Shown: positions 1 through 8,461 of the stretch, one piece after another | Position numbering within the stretch: position 1 is the first letter of the stretch | Layout: every line of letters begins with the position of its first letter | Assembly (NCBI RefSeq): GCF_001441615.1 | Contig: NZ_LAXJ01000030.1 | Coordinates: 1-39,932 of the forward strand | DNA: 39,932 nucleotides | Direction: 5' to 3' | Source: Roseovarius atlanticus | Lineage (GTDB): Bacteria > Pseudomonadota > Alphaproteobacteria > Rhodobacterales > Rhodobacteraceae | Translations under genes and position numbers: made by a program | Notes under the pieces: generated by a model | What the model saw: only the letters and a program-made list of their open reading frames with translations | What the model was told of the DNA's origin: nothing | The model's database searches: none

Positions 1-620
1 CCCATGGCCCCCGCCCAGCTACCGGTCATGCGGCCGGCAGGAATATCGCCATTCTGAAGAATGCGTAGTGCAGCGATGAGCTGCTGTTCGAAGAACTGCC
101 CGCGTCGGCCATCAAATGCCAATGTCGAAGTGGCCGATATCACCGGCACCTGCCCCCGTCTTTCGCCGTAAAAGCTTTCCAAGCCCCAGATAGCGGTAAT
201 GATGTAGGCATCCACACCATAGCGATCTCCAATCGCCATTAGCGTTCCGCGATGGCGAGAAAAGGCGGCCCGGCCCTTTTGCACGCGCTCTTCCGAGGCT
301 GCAATTGCTAGGTAGTCTTCTAGACTGCGTTTGAACTCGGTCTGATTCCGGTCCCGCGTAACAACCCCCGGTAGATAACCGGTATCACGGAAAGCCGTGG
401 CGAGAGTGCTTTGCGAAATGCCTTTCGTCGCTGCACGCTCGCGGAAGGAAGCAACCCAGGCATCGTAAGCTACGTTTGATACGGGCCGGAGATCGGCCGG
501 AAGACCACTAGAACTTGTAGATGTGACCGCGCCGGGCCCTGAACCGCCACAGGCGGATAGGCCCAAAGCAATCGCCCCAAGCCCGAAGCTGCGTCTTGTT
601 ATTTGTATCCGTCCGCTCAT
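1..620 (-). CDS. Lytic murein transglycosylase, MltB-like (partial)
   Basis: Reads leftward from ATG at 620 and runs off the window edge, so only about 206 N-terminal residues are visible. The N-terminus carries twin arginines followed by a hydrophobic stretch and a lipobox-like LSAC (about residues 9-23), so it is probably an exported lipoprotein of the cell envelope. Further on come a YDAWVASFRERA segment and an AIWGLESFYG segment. The latter is the catalytic-Glu region of the SLT_2/MltB family, which cleaves peptidoglycan glycan strands with formation of 1,6-anhydro ends. The spacing of these motifs fits MltB-like proteins of alphaproteobacteria. The C-terminal half, including any peptidoglycan-binding domain, lies outside the window. 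No strong ribosome-binding site is seen before this ATG. The family call is fairly sure; the exact subtype is not. Confidence 0.85.
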   Translation of the reverse strand, partial: MSGRIQITRRSFGLGAIALGLSACGGSGPGAVTSTSSSGLPADLRPVSNVAYDAWVASFRERAATKGISQSTLATAFRDTGYLPGVVTRDRNQTEFKRSLEDYLAIAASEERVQKGRAAFSRHRGTLMAIGDRYGVDAYIITAIWGLESFYGERRGQVPVISATSTLAFDGRRGQFFEQQLIAALRILQNGDIPAGRMTGSWAGAM

Positions 621-844
621 CTCTTGATGCGATGTCCTTATTCAGCAGGCCATTCTAGACTACGACACCGAGTGCCTTTCTTGATGCATAATGCAGGATG
701 GAGCCTCGGTCCATGTGGAGATTGCATCTCGTAGCGGGTGCGGCACCGGAATTCGACGGTTGCCGGCTCGGCTTGAGTGACAAATGCATTTCGCGAAAGG
801 TCACAGTAACCCAGAAGCCGTTTGCAGCGACGACGCGGCTTCAT

Positions 845-3800
845 TCAGTTGGCTTTCGGCAGCGCGCTCAATTCCTTCTGCAAAGCCTGGGCGCTGGATG
901 CGCGTGACGATGTCAGCCCGCTGATCAACGCATAGGCCGCCGGTGTCAAGAAAAGCGTGAAAACAGCCGCCATTCCGAGGCCGCCGACGATGACCCAACC
1001 GATGGCCTCGCGCGCCTCGGCCCCTGCGCCACTGCCAAGGATGAGTGGTAGGCCGGCCATCACGGTGCAAATTAGTGTCATGGAAATGGCGCGCAGCCTT
1101 GCCTGTGCTGCCCCGAGTGCGGCCTCGATTACCGAGCTTCCTTCATCGCGCAGTTGATTGGCGAACTCGACCAAAAGAATGCCGTTCTTGGCCATGACTC
1201 CGATGAGCACGAGTACACCAATCTGACTGTAGATGTTGATGGTGGTTCCGGTAAGAAGCATCGCGTAGATCGCCGCACAGACGCCGAACGGGACAGTGAG
1301 CATGACCACAATCGCGCTGGTCAGGCTCTCGAATTGAGCCAACAACACCAGGAAGACGACCAGAAGGGCAATGATATAGGTGGCCAGGAGGGCAGAAGAT
1401 GTCTCGTCCAGGGCGGCCGCTTCGCCGAGGAAGATCAGTCCAATACCGTCGGGCAAAGTCTCTTGCGCCAGCGCGCGCACGTCTTCGATGACCTCGCGCA
1501 GGCTGACTTGCGGCGATACCGACGCGTCAATCTCGATGGCGCGGCGCTGGGCATGGCGGTCCAGTTCGGCGGCTACTCCGTTTTCGTTCAGCGTCACAAT
1601 CTGGCTGAGGGGGACAAGCTCATCCTGGTCCGAGCGCACGTAGAGGCTCATGAGGTCGACAGGATCGCGCACCGCACCCGCGGCCGACTGCAAAAGCACA
1701 GGCACGGCTTCGTCGTCGATCGTGAGCTCGGCGACCTCGTCTTCGTCGACGAGGGCACGAAGCGTAGCCGACAAGGTCGTCATCGGCACCTGCAGGTCAG
1801 AGGCGCGGGCCCGGTCGACCCCAATGCTGAGTTGCGGCTGGGTTGCCTGATACTGAATTCTGATGCCCGAAAGACCGTTGACCGAGGCAAGCTGCTGAGA
1901 GAAGGCATCGGTCGCCGCTGCGATATCCGGATAGTTCGGGCCTGTGAGTGCAATGCTAAGCCCCCCGCCGGAGGATCCCCGCAGACCAAGACTGTTGCCG
2001 CTCCGGATGCGCGTCTGCCCGCCGGCGATCATCTCGAGCTGGTCGCCAATCTCGGCCTCGATCTCTGCTTGCGAGATCTCACGCTGCTCCCAAGGAATGA
2101 GGCGCATCCCGACGGCGCCTCGATTGAGATCGTAGCGGCCGGTGATCGAGTAAAGGCTTTCCGCCACGCCGGAGTCGACATATGGCTGCAGGATGTCCTC
2201 GATCTGGACAACCTGCCGGTCTGTGTAATCAAGACCGGTGCCATCCGGCCCCTGGATCCAGACCGAAACCAGCCCTCGATCCTCGGGCGGGACCAGTTCC
2301 TCGCCAAGATCGTCGTAGACCAGGGCTGCGCCACCGGCGATCACCGTGGCGCCCACGATTGTCACGAGCGGCGCGTGGATCATCGGGCGCACAAGTGCGG
2401 TGTAGGTCTTGGCGAGCCAGTGGCCCGGCCCCTGTAATATGCTGTCGCCCCGGCCCAGAGGGTCGCCCAGCGAGGCAAGCATCGGGCACATGGTTAACGC
2501 TACGAAAGACGAGATGATCACTGTGAAGGCCAGAACGAAGCCGAATTCGGTAAAGAGCCGGCCCGCTTCGCCTGGAAGAAACGAGATCGGCACGAACACC
2601 GCGATCAGTGTTATGGTCGTGGCTATCACGGCGAAGAACACCTGACCCGAACCGATCACGGCAGCGGCCTTGGGGCCCATACCGTCCTGCCTGCGACGCT
2701 GGATGTTTTCAGTCACCACAATGGCATCGTCTACGACAAGGCCCGTGGCCAGAACCAGTGCCAGCAGCGTGATAAGGTTGATGGAAAAGCCCATCACCCA
2801 GATCCCTGCGACCGATCCGACAAGGGCGATAGGGATCGCGATCGCCGGAATAAGAGTTGCTGTCAGCCGACCGAAAAAGAGCCACATCACCACGACGACG
2901 ATGAGAAGGGATAGTACCAGAGTCTTGATGACTTCGGCAATGGAGCCCTTGATAAACACTGCGTCGTCGGTTGTGACTTGAAACCCGAGGTCGGGAAAGC
3001 GCAGTTCGAGACGCTCCACCGCCTCTCTGACCTGATTGGAGATACTGACAGTGTTGGATTGTGCTTGGCGCACAATCCCGAGATTGACCACCATGCGTCC
3101 ATCGAGTCGCGCGACGCTATCCGGTTTCGCGAGGCCAAAGAAGACGGATGCGACATCACCAAGTCTAACAGTGTCTCGCAGGATCAAATCTTCGATCCGT
3201 TCGGGGCTCGAGACAGTCGCGTCGGCTCGAACCAACACCTCCAGAGCACCAGAGCCGAAGCTGCCTACAGGCACGTCAAACTGCGCCGCACGTAAAACCT
3301 CCGCCACCTCGCCGATAGACATCTCGAAGGCGGCCAGTCTGTCAGGGCGCACTTCGACGCGCAGCACACGGTCCCTCGCACCAAATAGCACCACCTCTGC
3401 CACGCCATCCACAGCGGTAAACTCGGTCGCCACGGAGTCGTCCACGAGACGAGTCAATTCGTCGATGGAGCGGGTATTGCTCCAGACGGCGATGTCTATG
3501 ATTGGGTCGGCATCCTGCTCGGACTTTACGACGAACAGGTCCTCGACGCCATCGGGCAGCCGCGTTTCCACCCGCGAGACCGCTTCTCGCACATCGTTGG
3601 AGGCGTTGGCCAGATCCCTGTCCGGATTGAATTCAACCCGCATCCTGAAGTTGCCCTCTTCCGAGGAAGTCCGCACCGACCTGACGCCCGCGACCCGTGC
3701 CACGGCGCCCTCGACGACCGATGCCACTTCGGCGTCCACCGTGGTGGGCGACGCGCCCGGATAGTTAGCGCGCACAGACACGATGGGCCTGTCGATGTCG

Positions 3801-3928
3801 GGCAGTTCTCGTATCTCGACACCCCAAAGGGCACCGATCCCGGCAAGAACAATCAGGAAGCTGAAGACTGCGGCAAGGTACGGGCGGCGGACGCTGAGAT
3901 CGCTGATGCCTTGTCCCGGGAATCTCAT
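845..3928 (-). CDS. RND efflux permease (HAE1/AcrB-like)
   Basis: An inner-membrane proton-driven efflux pump subunit of 1027 residues, the normal RND length. It has a first transmembrane helix after SVRRPYLAAVF, a large periplasmic loop, a block of helices around residues 330-520 with the proton-relay pair in GLVVDDAIVV, a second periplasmic loop, and a final helix block with an FGVCAAIYAMLLTG segment. The reading frame is open further upstream to 4108, but ATG 3928 gives the canonical RND start and overlaps the adaptor stop by 4 bases (ATGA), which suggests translational coupling. It works with the adjacent adaptor. No outer-membrane channel gene is present here, so a TolC-like partner must be encoded elsewhere. 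The substrate cannot be read from the sequence. Confidence 0.93.
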   Translation of the reverse strand: MRFPGQGISDLSVRRPYLAAVFSFLIVLAGIGALWGVEIRELPDIDRPIVSVRANYPGASPTTVDAEVASVVEGAVARVAGVRSVRTSSEEGNFRMRVEFNPDRDLANASNDVREAVSRVETRLPDGVEDLFVVKSEQDADPIIDIAVWSNTRSIDELTRLVDDSVATEFTAVDGVAEVVLFGARDRVLRVEVRPDRLAAFEMSIGEVAEVLRAAQFDVPVGSFGSGALEVLVRADATVSSPERIEDLILRDTVRLGDVASVFFGLAKPDSVARLDGRMVVNLGIVRQAQSNTVSISNQVREAVERLELRFPDLGFQVTTDDAVFIKGSIAEVIKTLVLSLLIVVVVMWLFFGRLTATLIPAIAIPIALVGSVAGIWVMGFSINLITLLALVLATGLVVDDAIVVTENIQRRRQDGMGPKAAAVIGSGQVFFAVIATTITLIAVFVPISFLPGEAGRLFTEFGFVLAFTVIISSFVALTMCPMLASLGDPLGRGDSILQGPGHWLAKTYTALVRPMIHAPLVTIVGATVIAGGAALVYDDLGEELVPPEDRGLVSVWIQGPDGTGLDYTDRQVVQIEDILQPYVDSGVAESLYSITGRYDLNRGAVGMRLIPWEQREISQAEIEAEIGDQLEMIAGGQTRIRSGNSLGLRGSSGGGLSIALTGPNYPDIAAATDAFSQQLASVNGLSGIRIQYQATQPQLSIGVDRARASDLQVPMTTLSATLRALVDEDEVAELTIDDEAVPVLLQSAAGAVRDPVDLMSLYVRSDQDELVPLSQIVTLNENGVAAELDRHAQRRAIEIDASVSPQVSLREVIEDVRALAQETLPDGIGLIFLGEAAALDETSSALLATYIIALLVVFLVLLAQFESLTSAIVVMLTVPFGVCAAIYAMLLTGTTINIYSQIGVLVLIGVMAKNGILLVEFANQLRDEGSSVIEAALGAAQARLRAISMTLICTVMAGLPLILGSGAGAEAREAIGWVIVGGLGMAAVFTLFLTPAAYALISGLTSSRASSAQALQKELSALPKAN

Positions 3929-5028
3929 GAGCGCGGCTCGGCGGGTGTGTTGAGCACATGAACGGCCGATCCCTCGCGCAGACGCTGCGTGCCTTCGACT
4001 ACAACAAGGTCTCCCTCTTCCAGCGGTCCTTCGACGATCACCTGCCCTGCGCGTCGCCGCACGAGGCGCACCGACACCTGCTCGGCCAACTGGTTGGTCA
4101 CGCGCCAAACGTGCAGTGCGCCGTCGGAAAACTGCAGGGCCAACTCTGGGACGGCCGGGAAGCTTTCGCCGGGCAGGTCGAGCCGTAGCGTGAAAGAGGC
4201 TCCGGGACGCAGCAGGTCACTTTCGTTTTCGATGGCGGCGCGCACCCGTGCGGTACGGCTGGTGGCATCGACGCGGCTGTCGATCGCATTGATCGTGCCA
4301 TCGAAATCGCGTCCCTCCACTGAAGGGGTCGTTGCAGTGACGTTCAGCCCGATCGTCACGCGCCCCAGCAGCGCCTCGGGCAGATCGAACTCGATCAGAA
4401 TCTTGCTTCGGTCGTCGAAGCTTGCCACCGGCCCGTCCGCCGTAACTCTGTCGCCGATCTCGACGGTGGCCAGGCCGGTGATGCCATCAAAGGGCGCCCG
4501 CAACGTTCTGTTGTCGAGGTCTTCGCGCGCCTGGTCCAATTCGATCTCAGCCACCTTGTAGTCGGTCAGCACCTCTTCGAGACGCGCGGCCGCGGTCACC
4601 CCGCTGTCCTGCAGGCGGCGATATCTGTCGCGTTCGTCGCGGGCCCGGTCGTAGCGTGCCTGAGCCAATGAGACCGCAAAACGCTCATCGGTATCTTCGA
4701 GCTGCATCAGGATGTCACCCTCGGAAAACTCTTGTCCGGGACCGATATTGAACTCCACGATCTCGCCGTCGGAGGGCGCGCGCAACGTTATCGAGCGGAG
4801 CGCGAACCCGGTGCCGATGACTGAAAGCGAACGGTCGTCGCGGACCATGTGAGCGGCGGCGACAATGACCGGAGTGCCTGTTGCGCGTGTCTGGTCGTTC
4901 GTCTCAGATATTGCCGGCGCGGCGGTGCCGGCCCACAGCCGGGCCAGATCTGAGCGCTGTTGCCACAGAAGTGCGGCACCGACGATAATGGCCGCGCAAA
5001 TGGCGATCTGCTTCCATAGAGATATCAT
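3925..5028 (-). CDS. RND efflux periplasmic adaptor (membrane fusion protein)
   Basis: A 367-residue HlyD/AcrA-type adaptor that links the RND permease to an outer-membrane channel. An N-terminal signal anchor (ISLWKQIAICAAIIVGAALLW) is followed by a biotinyl-lipoyl-like half (around APSDGEIVEFNIGPGQEF), a coiled-coil hairpin region (SLAQARYDRARDERDRYRRL), the second lipoyl half (APFDGITGLATVEIGDRV), and beta-barrel and membrane-proximal domains. ATG 5028 is preferred because it starts at the anchor; an in-frame TTG at 5052 has an AAGG nine bases upstream and is an alternative. It is first in a two-gene operon, with a 4-base overlap with the permease gene. No linked regulator gene is seen; the 262 bases upstream hold no convincing gene. 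Confidence 0.92.
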   Translation of the reverse strand: MISLWKQIAICAAIIVGAALLWQQRSDLARLWAGTAAPAISETNDQTRATGTPVIVAAAHMVRDDRSLSVIGTGFALRSITLRAPSDGEIVEFNIGPGQEFSEGDILMQLEDTDERFAVSLAQARYDRARDERDRYRRLQDSGVTAAARLEEVLTDYKVAEIELDQAREDLDNRTLRAPFDGITGLATVEIGDRVTADGPVASFDDRSKILIEFDLPEALLGRVTIGLNVTATTPSVEGRDFDGTINAIDSRVDATSRTARVRAAIENESDLLRPGASFTLRLDLPGESFPAVPELALQFSDGALHVWRVTNQLAEQVSVRLVRRRAGQVIVEGPLEEGDLVVVEGTQRLREGSAVHVLNTPAEPRS

Positions 5029-5290
5029 ATGCGTTGGATGTCCCGGACCCAAAGAACTTGACCTTAAGTTAGCCTCAATATTGCACAGGTCACGTTCCCG
5101 GCATACCGCAGAGGCTGGTAGGCACGGGAAGAATTACTGGAATGTGTTCGATTGTGATCCAGGACGCGGTGGCTCTTCGTGCAGAGCGCAACGCCTGGCT
5201 ACTGCGTTCTGCAGGGCGCACAATATGGGCGCTCATAACCTTTGGTTCGGGTGCAGCCCTGCGCGATGACATATTCACGTGGTACCGGCG

Positions 5291-6607
5291 TCAGCTTTGA
5301 TTTTCGCACAGACCCTCGATGCTGAGCAGTCCCGCGCCGAAAACCGAATCCGGGCCTGGTTCGCCCCTATCCTGAGCACGCTGTCGCAGCTCCGCTTCAA
5401 TTTCGCGGGCAGTTAGCTCGGGACGCAACTCGCGCAAGATGGCAGCGGCGGCTGTCACGAAGGGGACGGCAAAGGACGTGCCGGTCTTCCATCTCGCACC
5501 GCTGACCGATGCGGCGGTCCAGACATTCACACCGGGCGCGGCGAGGTCGACATGCGTGCCCTGTACGGCTCTGCGATAGACGGCACCGTCACGGTCAACC
5601 GCGGTCACGGCGACAACCGGATCGTATGCAGCAGGATAGGCGGGCTGGGCGTTTGGCCCAAGATTGCCCACAGCGGAGACGATGACGATATCAAAGTCGA
5701 ATACAAGGCGATCAATCAGCTCCTCGAGCACCGTATTTGGCGGGCCCGCTAGGCTCAGATTGAGGATGTCGACCTGGGCCTCCGACAAGAGGCCAAGCGC
5801 CTCGATCAATGTGAAGGCATCGGAGCGCTCGTCGGAGCCGACCCTGTGGAAAGCGTCGACCGCGATCAGCTGAGATCCCGGCACCAGCCCCGGTGAGCGG
5901 GTCATCGGATCGCCGACCAGAAGGGCTGCAACCGCCGTTCCATGCACGGCGCGGGACGGGTCGAGGTCAGATCGTGCCAGCCGGATCACATCTAGGCGGG
6001 CGCTGGCGAAGGTTTCGTGCTGTTCGTTGATCCCGGTATCGATCATCCCGATCGTGACCGTCCGGGCGCAGGCTGTTTCTCGGTCGGGCATTCGGGGCCA
6101 GCCGATAGCGCGCCGCGCCGGGCATTCGGCGCCGCTGCACTCCTCCGGAAACCCCTCTTCCGAGCGGTAGTAATGGTTGAAGTCCGCCTCCTGCCCAGAT
6201 GCGAGGGCGCGCACGGTGTCCCGAGCTTCGGACAGAGAGATGTTGCCTGGAATTCCCAGCCGCCGGGACGTGACTGCAATGCCGGGAACTTCAACCTCCT
6301 CGATCACGCTGAAGCCTTGGGCCGTCAACGTCGCCAAGTCGCCTTCGGTCAACGCCAAAGCGACGATCTCGTTGGCCGCAAAGCCCGGCGGCGGCGGTGC
6401 CGGCGGGCGCGGAACTGTTGTCGCGGCACGACGTTGACGTGCCCCGTCGTCATCGTCGTCATCGTCGTCATAACTATTGCCATCGTCGTCGTCATCGTCA
6501 TCCGCCCAAGCGGCGTGCTGACCCGCTTCAGATGTCACCATGGGCACGACAGTGCAGAAGACACCGACAAAAAGAGCCAGGGTCAGAATGGTCGTCGGAC
6601 GGGGCAT
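5291..6607 (-). CDS. Exported subtilisin-like (S8) serine protease with poly-Asp runs
   Basis: A 438-residue secreted or periplasmic protease. ATG 6607 has an AGAGGA ribosome-binding site about 8 bases upstream and starts a clear signal peptide (residues 1 to about 32). Immediately after the signal come two aspartate runs (seven and eight Asp) and a proline-rich linker (PRPPAPPPP). The catalytic domain spans about residues 175-430 with an intact triad: Asp in IDTGIN, His in VHGTAVAALL and Ser in GTSFAVP, plus the oxyanion Asn in SAVGNLGP. It is divergent from the ECF sigma gene and has a candidate ECF promoter at 6644-6670. The same kind of Asp runs occurs in the small exported protein at 8097-8387, suggesting a shared role such as Ca2+ binding or interaction. 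The substrate is unknown. Confidence 0.9.
   Translation of the reverse strand: MPRPTTILTLALFVGVFCTVVPMVTSEAGQHAAWADDDDDDDGNSYDDDDDDDDGARQRRAATTVPRPPAPPPPGFAANEIVALALTEGDLATLTAQGFSVIEEVEVPGIAVTSRRLGIPGNISLSEARDTVRALASGQEADFNHYYRSEEGFPEECSGAECPARRAIGWPRMPDRETACARTVTIGMIDTGINEQHETFASARLDVIRLARSDLDPSRAVHGTAVAALLVGDPMTRSPGLVPGSQLIAVDAFHRVGSDERSDAFTLIEALGLLSEAQVDILNLSLAGPPNTVLEELIDRLVFDFDIVIVSAVGNLGPNAQPAYPAAYDPVVAVTAVDRDGAVYRRAVQGTHVDLAAPGVNVWTAASVSGARWKTGTSFAVPFVTAAAAILRELRPELTAREIEAELRQRAQDRGEPGPDSVFGAGLLSIEGLCENQS
6411..6435 (+). promoter_or_regulatory. Possible ECF promoter for the sigma gene (weak)
   Basis: GGAAC, 16 bases, then CGTT on the plus strand, matching the alphaproteobacterial stress-type ECF consensus. 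It lies inside the protease gene (antisense) and would give a leader of about 260 nt before the sigma gene. No site of this form was seen closer to the sigma start. It could easily be chance within coding sequence. Confidence 0.25.
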
Positions 6608-6643
6608 GCTTTCATTCCTCTGTGGCGAGATGCTATTGGAAAG

Positions 6644-6670
6644 ACTACGTTCGGCACAAAACATTATTCC
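6644..6670 (-). promoter_or_regulatory. Candidate ECF promoter P1 for the S8 protease
   Basis: On the minus strand GGAATA (6670-6665) is followed after 15 bases by CGTAGT (6649-6644). The -10-like element ends 37 bases before the protease start. The same two boxes at the same spacing occur upstream of the poly-Asp gene, the DCC gene and the HTTM gene, which is the main support. The sigma gene transcribed in the opposite direction starts at 6705. Confidence 0.6.
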
Positions 6671-6704
6671 TCAAAAAACCGGCAGCGGGAAATACGGACA
6701 CCTC

Positions 6705-7196
6705 ATGGAGGACAGTTTCGAAGAGCACCTTATCGCGGCTCTGCCAGCGCTGAGACGCTTCGCGCTATCGCTTTGCCGCCGCGCGGACATTGCCGATGAC
6801 CTGGTGCAGACCGCAGTCGAACGCGCCGTGGCGCACCGGGACCAATACGATCCCGACATGCGTCTCGAGCCTTGGCTCTTCCGCATTCTACGCAACGCCT
6901 GGATCGACCAGTCACGGCGGCGCGCAACGCGCGGAACCGAGATCGATGTCACCGTCTCGCCCGAGGCGGCGACCGTCGACGGCACTCGCGTCAATGAGGC
7001 CCGCCTGATGCTGCGCGAGACCGAGGAAGCGCTGGCAGCGCTGCCCGACGACCAACGTGAGGTCATTTTGCTGGTCTGCTTCGAGGAACTTTCCTATGCC
7101 GAAGCCGCCGAGGTTCTGGGAATCCCGAAAGGAACTGTCATGAGCCGCCTTTCACGCGGCCGTGTCGCCTTGGCGGAAAAACTGGGAATAAGCTGA
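6705..7196 (+). CDS. ECF (RpoE-like) RNA polymerase sigma factor
   Basis: A 163-residue group-4 sigma-70 factor consisting of regions 2 and 4 only. Region 2 covers about residues 8-75 (ADDLVQTAVERA, then PWLFRILRNAWID, the core-binding and -10 recognition part). Region 4 covers about 105-160 (LPDDQREVILLVCFEELSYAEAAEVLGIPKGTVMSRLSRGR), a helix-turn-helix that reads the -35 box. The frame is open upstream to 6540, but ATG 6705 gives the canonical MEDSFEEHL start. It is followed 39 bases later by its likely anti-sigma factor. The overall look is close to stress-type alphaproteobacterial ECF factors that read GGAAC/CGTT-like promoters. This agrees with the GGAAT-N16-CGT(A/T) sites found around the neighbouring genes. 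Confidence 0.93.
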   Translation: MEDSFEEHLIAALPALRRFALSLCRRADIADDLVQTAVERAVAHRDQYDPDMRLEPWLFRILRNAWIDQSRRRATRGTEIDVTVSPEAATVDGTRVNEARLMLRETEEALAALPDDQREVILLVCFEELSYAEAAEVLGIPKGTVMSRLSRGRVALAEKLGIS

Positions 7197-7235
7197 GGGC
7201 ACGCGCGTAGTCAGAGCGAGGGAAGGAGCCATGTG

Positions 7236-7994
7236 ATGAAACACCAGGACTGGAGCGACGAGACCCTGATGGCCTATGCCGATGGCGAACTGGACGCGCC
7301 AGTGGCAAAAGAGGTCGAGGCCGCCGCCCGCGCCGATCCCCGGATCGCCGAGCGGATTGCAAGCTTTGGCAAGACACGGGACCTTTTGAAGGAGGCTGCC
7401 CGTGCACGAGCATCGGATCCGCTCCCACCCCAACTGGAGGCGAAGGTTCGCGAAACCCTCCGCTCTGCCAGGGCGGAGGCGCCTGACAGCAGCAAGGTCA
7501 CGGCATTCCGACAATCGTGGGAACGGGGTTCGAATTTTCGGCCCACCACGATCGCCGCTAGCATTGCACTGGCTGCAGGATTGGCAGGCGGCTTTTTCGT
7601 CGCACAGAACCGGGATGGCGCCGACGGGCTGCGCGGTCCCGCATTTCCGACGCCAGAAATCGCCGGTGCGCTGGACACGCTGGCATCCGGGCGAACGCAG
7701 GATGTCGATGGCGGCGAATTTCAGGCCATCGCGTCCTTCATGAATTCCGATGGCGAGCTTTGTCGTGAGTTCGAGCTTCAGGCACCGGAACTGGGTCGGA
7801 TGGTGTCTGTCGCCTGCCGGTCGGATACAGGCTGGCAACAACGCTTAGCGCTGATCGAGGACGTGGCTCCGGATGGTGGATATGCGCCGGCCTCCTCGCT
7901 CGAAATGCTGGACATCTACCTTGGCTCGATCGGCGCGGGCGCACCGCTCTCCTCCGATGACGAAGCGGCCGCGTTGCGCGAAGTAGCAAGATAA
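7236..7994 (+). CDS. Membrane-anchored anti-sigma factor
   Basis: 252 residues. The start at ATG 7236 is chosen because GGAAGGAG lies 7 bases upstream; a GTG at 7233 is also in frame. The N-terminal cytoplasmic part (about residues 1-100, beginning with DETLMAYADGELDAPVAKEVE) matches the sigma-binding region of anti-sigma factors that open with a short helix and a 'DGEL' element. No HxxxCxxC zinc motif is present. A single transmembrane segment lies around residues 107-125 (IAASIALAAGLAGGFFVA). The C-terminal periplasmic part holds two cysteines (CREF, CRSD), which could act as a redox sensor or form a disulfide. Immediately downstream of the ECF sigma gene, it most likely sequesters that factor at the inner membrane. 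Release could be by proteolysis or a thiol signal (inference). Confidence 0.85.
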   Translation: MKHQDWSDETLMAYADGELDAPVAKEVEAAARADPRIAERIASFGKTRDLLKEAARARASDPLPPQLEAKVRETLRSARAEAPDSSKVTAFRQSWERGSNFRPTTIAASIALAAGLAGGFFVAQNRDGADGLRGPAFPTPEIAGALDTLASGRTQDVDGGEFQAIASFMNSDGELCREFELQAPELGRMVSVACRSDTGWQQRLALIEDVAPDGGYAPASSLEMLDIYLGSIGAGAPLSSDDEAAALREVAR

Positions 7995-8026
7995 ATCCGG
8001 GAACTGACCCGGCCCGCAAAGCTGCC

Positions 8027-8064
8027 AAAAACGAAGCCGCGCCGGCAACTTTGAGCGGCGCGGC
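8027..8064 (-). terminator. Rho-independent terminator of the poly-Asp gene
   Basis: A perfect 9-bp GC stem (8036-8044 with 8056-8064) with an 11-base loop. Read on the minus strand it is followed by TTCGTTTTT. It lies between the convergent anti-sigma and poly-Asp genes, and the U-tract is only on the minus side. Confidence 0.65.
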
Positions 8065-8096
8065 TCCTGCTCGATTGCGGCCGGTTTCAGCGCGCT

Positions 8097-8387
8097 TCAG
8101 TCGTCATCGTCATCGTACCGGCCGCCGTCGTCATCGTCGTCGTTCCAGCGACGTGCGCGATACCCGTCGTCATCGTCGTCATTGCGTCCGCGCCGGTATC
8201 CGTCGTCATCGTCGTCGTTCCAGTAGCGGCCGCGGTAGTCGCCGCGACGCGAGGTGTAGCCGTCCGCGATGAGCCCGTTGAGCAACCGAAGCACGGCGCC
8301 GGCCTCGTCCGCCTGCGAGGGTGCCGGCGCCGCTGTGATGGTTGCGAGGGACAGTCCGGCCGCCAGAAATGTATTGAACCTTTGCAT
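8097..8387 (-). CDS. Small exported poly-aspartate repeat protein
   Basis: 96 residues with no family I recognise. ATG 8387 is chosen because AAAGGAG lies 6 bases upstream; the adjacent ATG 8390 would leave only 3. A signal peptide (about residues 1-26, ending near PSQADEA) is followed by a short helix-like segment (VLRLLNGLIADGY). The rest is a repeat array: runs of five Asp separated by Gly/Tyr/Arg/Trp-rich spacers (RYWNDDDDDGYRRGRN and variants), ending in DDDDD. The alternating acidic and Arg/aromatic units suggest metal (Ca2+) binding or a phase-separating or surface-binding polymer. It has its own candidate ECF promoter (8434-8461) and a terminator. The protease at 5291-6607 carries similar Asp runs. 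The repetitive GTCATCGTCGTC DNA follows from the codons. Confidence 0.8.
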   Translation of the reverse strand: MQRFNTFLAAGLSLATITAAPAPSQADEAGAVLRLLNGLIADGYTSRRGDYRGRYWNDDDDDGYRRGRNDDDDDGYRARRWNDDDDDGGRYDDDDD

Positions 8388-8433
8388 CATATTCTCCTTT
8401 CCAGTGACGCCCCATTATCGAGGCTCAGAAGGG

Positions 8434-8461
8434 ATTACGGATGCAGGCGGCCCCTATTCCC
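8434..8461 (-). promoter_or_regulatory. Candidate ECF promoter P2 for the poly-Asp gene
   Basis: On the minus strand GGGAATA (8461-8455), 15 bases, then CGTAAT (8439-8434), 47 bases before the gene start. The -35 element overlaps the TAG stop codon of the DCC gene. Boxes and spacing are the same as at the other three sites of this island. Confidence 0.65.

Noticed and set aside
638..907. Short open frames on both strands between the transglycosylase and the RND permease
   Set aside because: Composition is not protein-like, there is no ribosome-binding site, and they overlap each other and the permease end.
3929..4108. N-terminal extension of the RND permease
   Set aside because: The extra residues are Arg-rich shadow of the adaptor gene. 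RND proteins start directly before the first helix, and ATG 3928 overlaps the adaptor stop.
8097..8272. Tandem GTCATCGTCGTC repeats considered as a CRISPR or minisatellite
   Set aside because: The units follow from Asp codons of a protein with signal peptide, ribosome-binding site and terminator. Spacing is irregular and spacers are not unique. No CRISPR array or cas gene is seen anywhere in the window.
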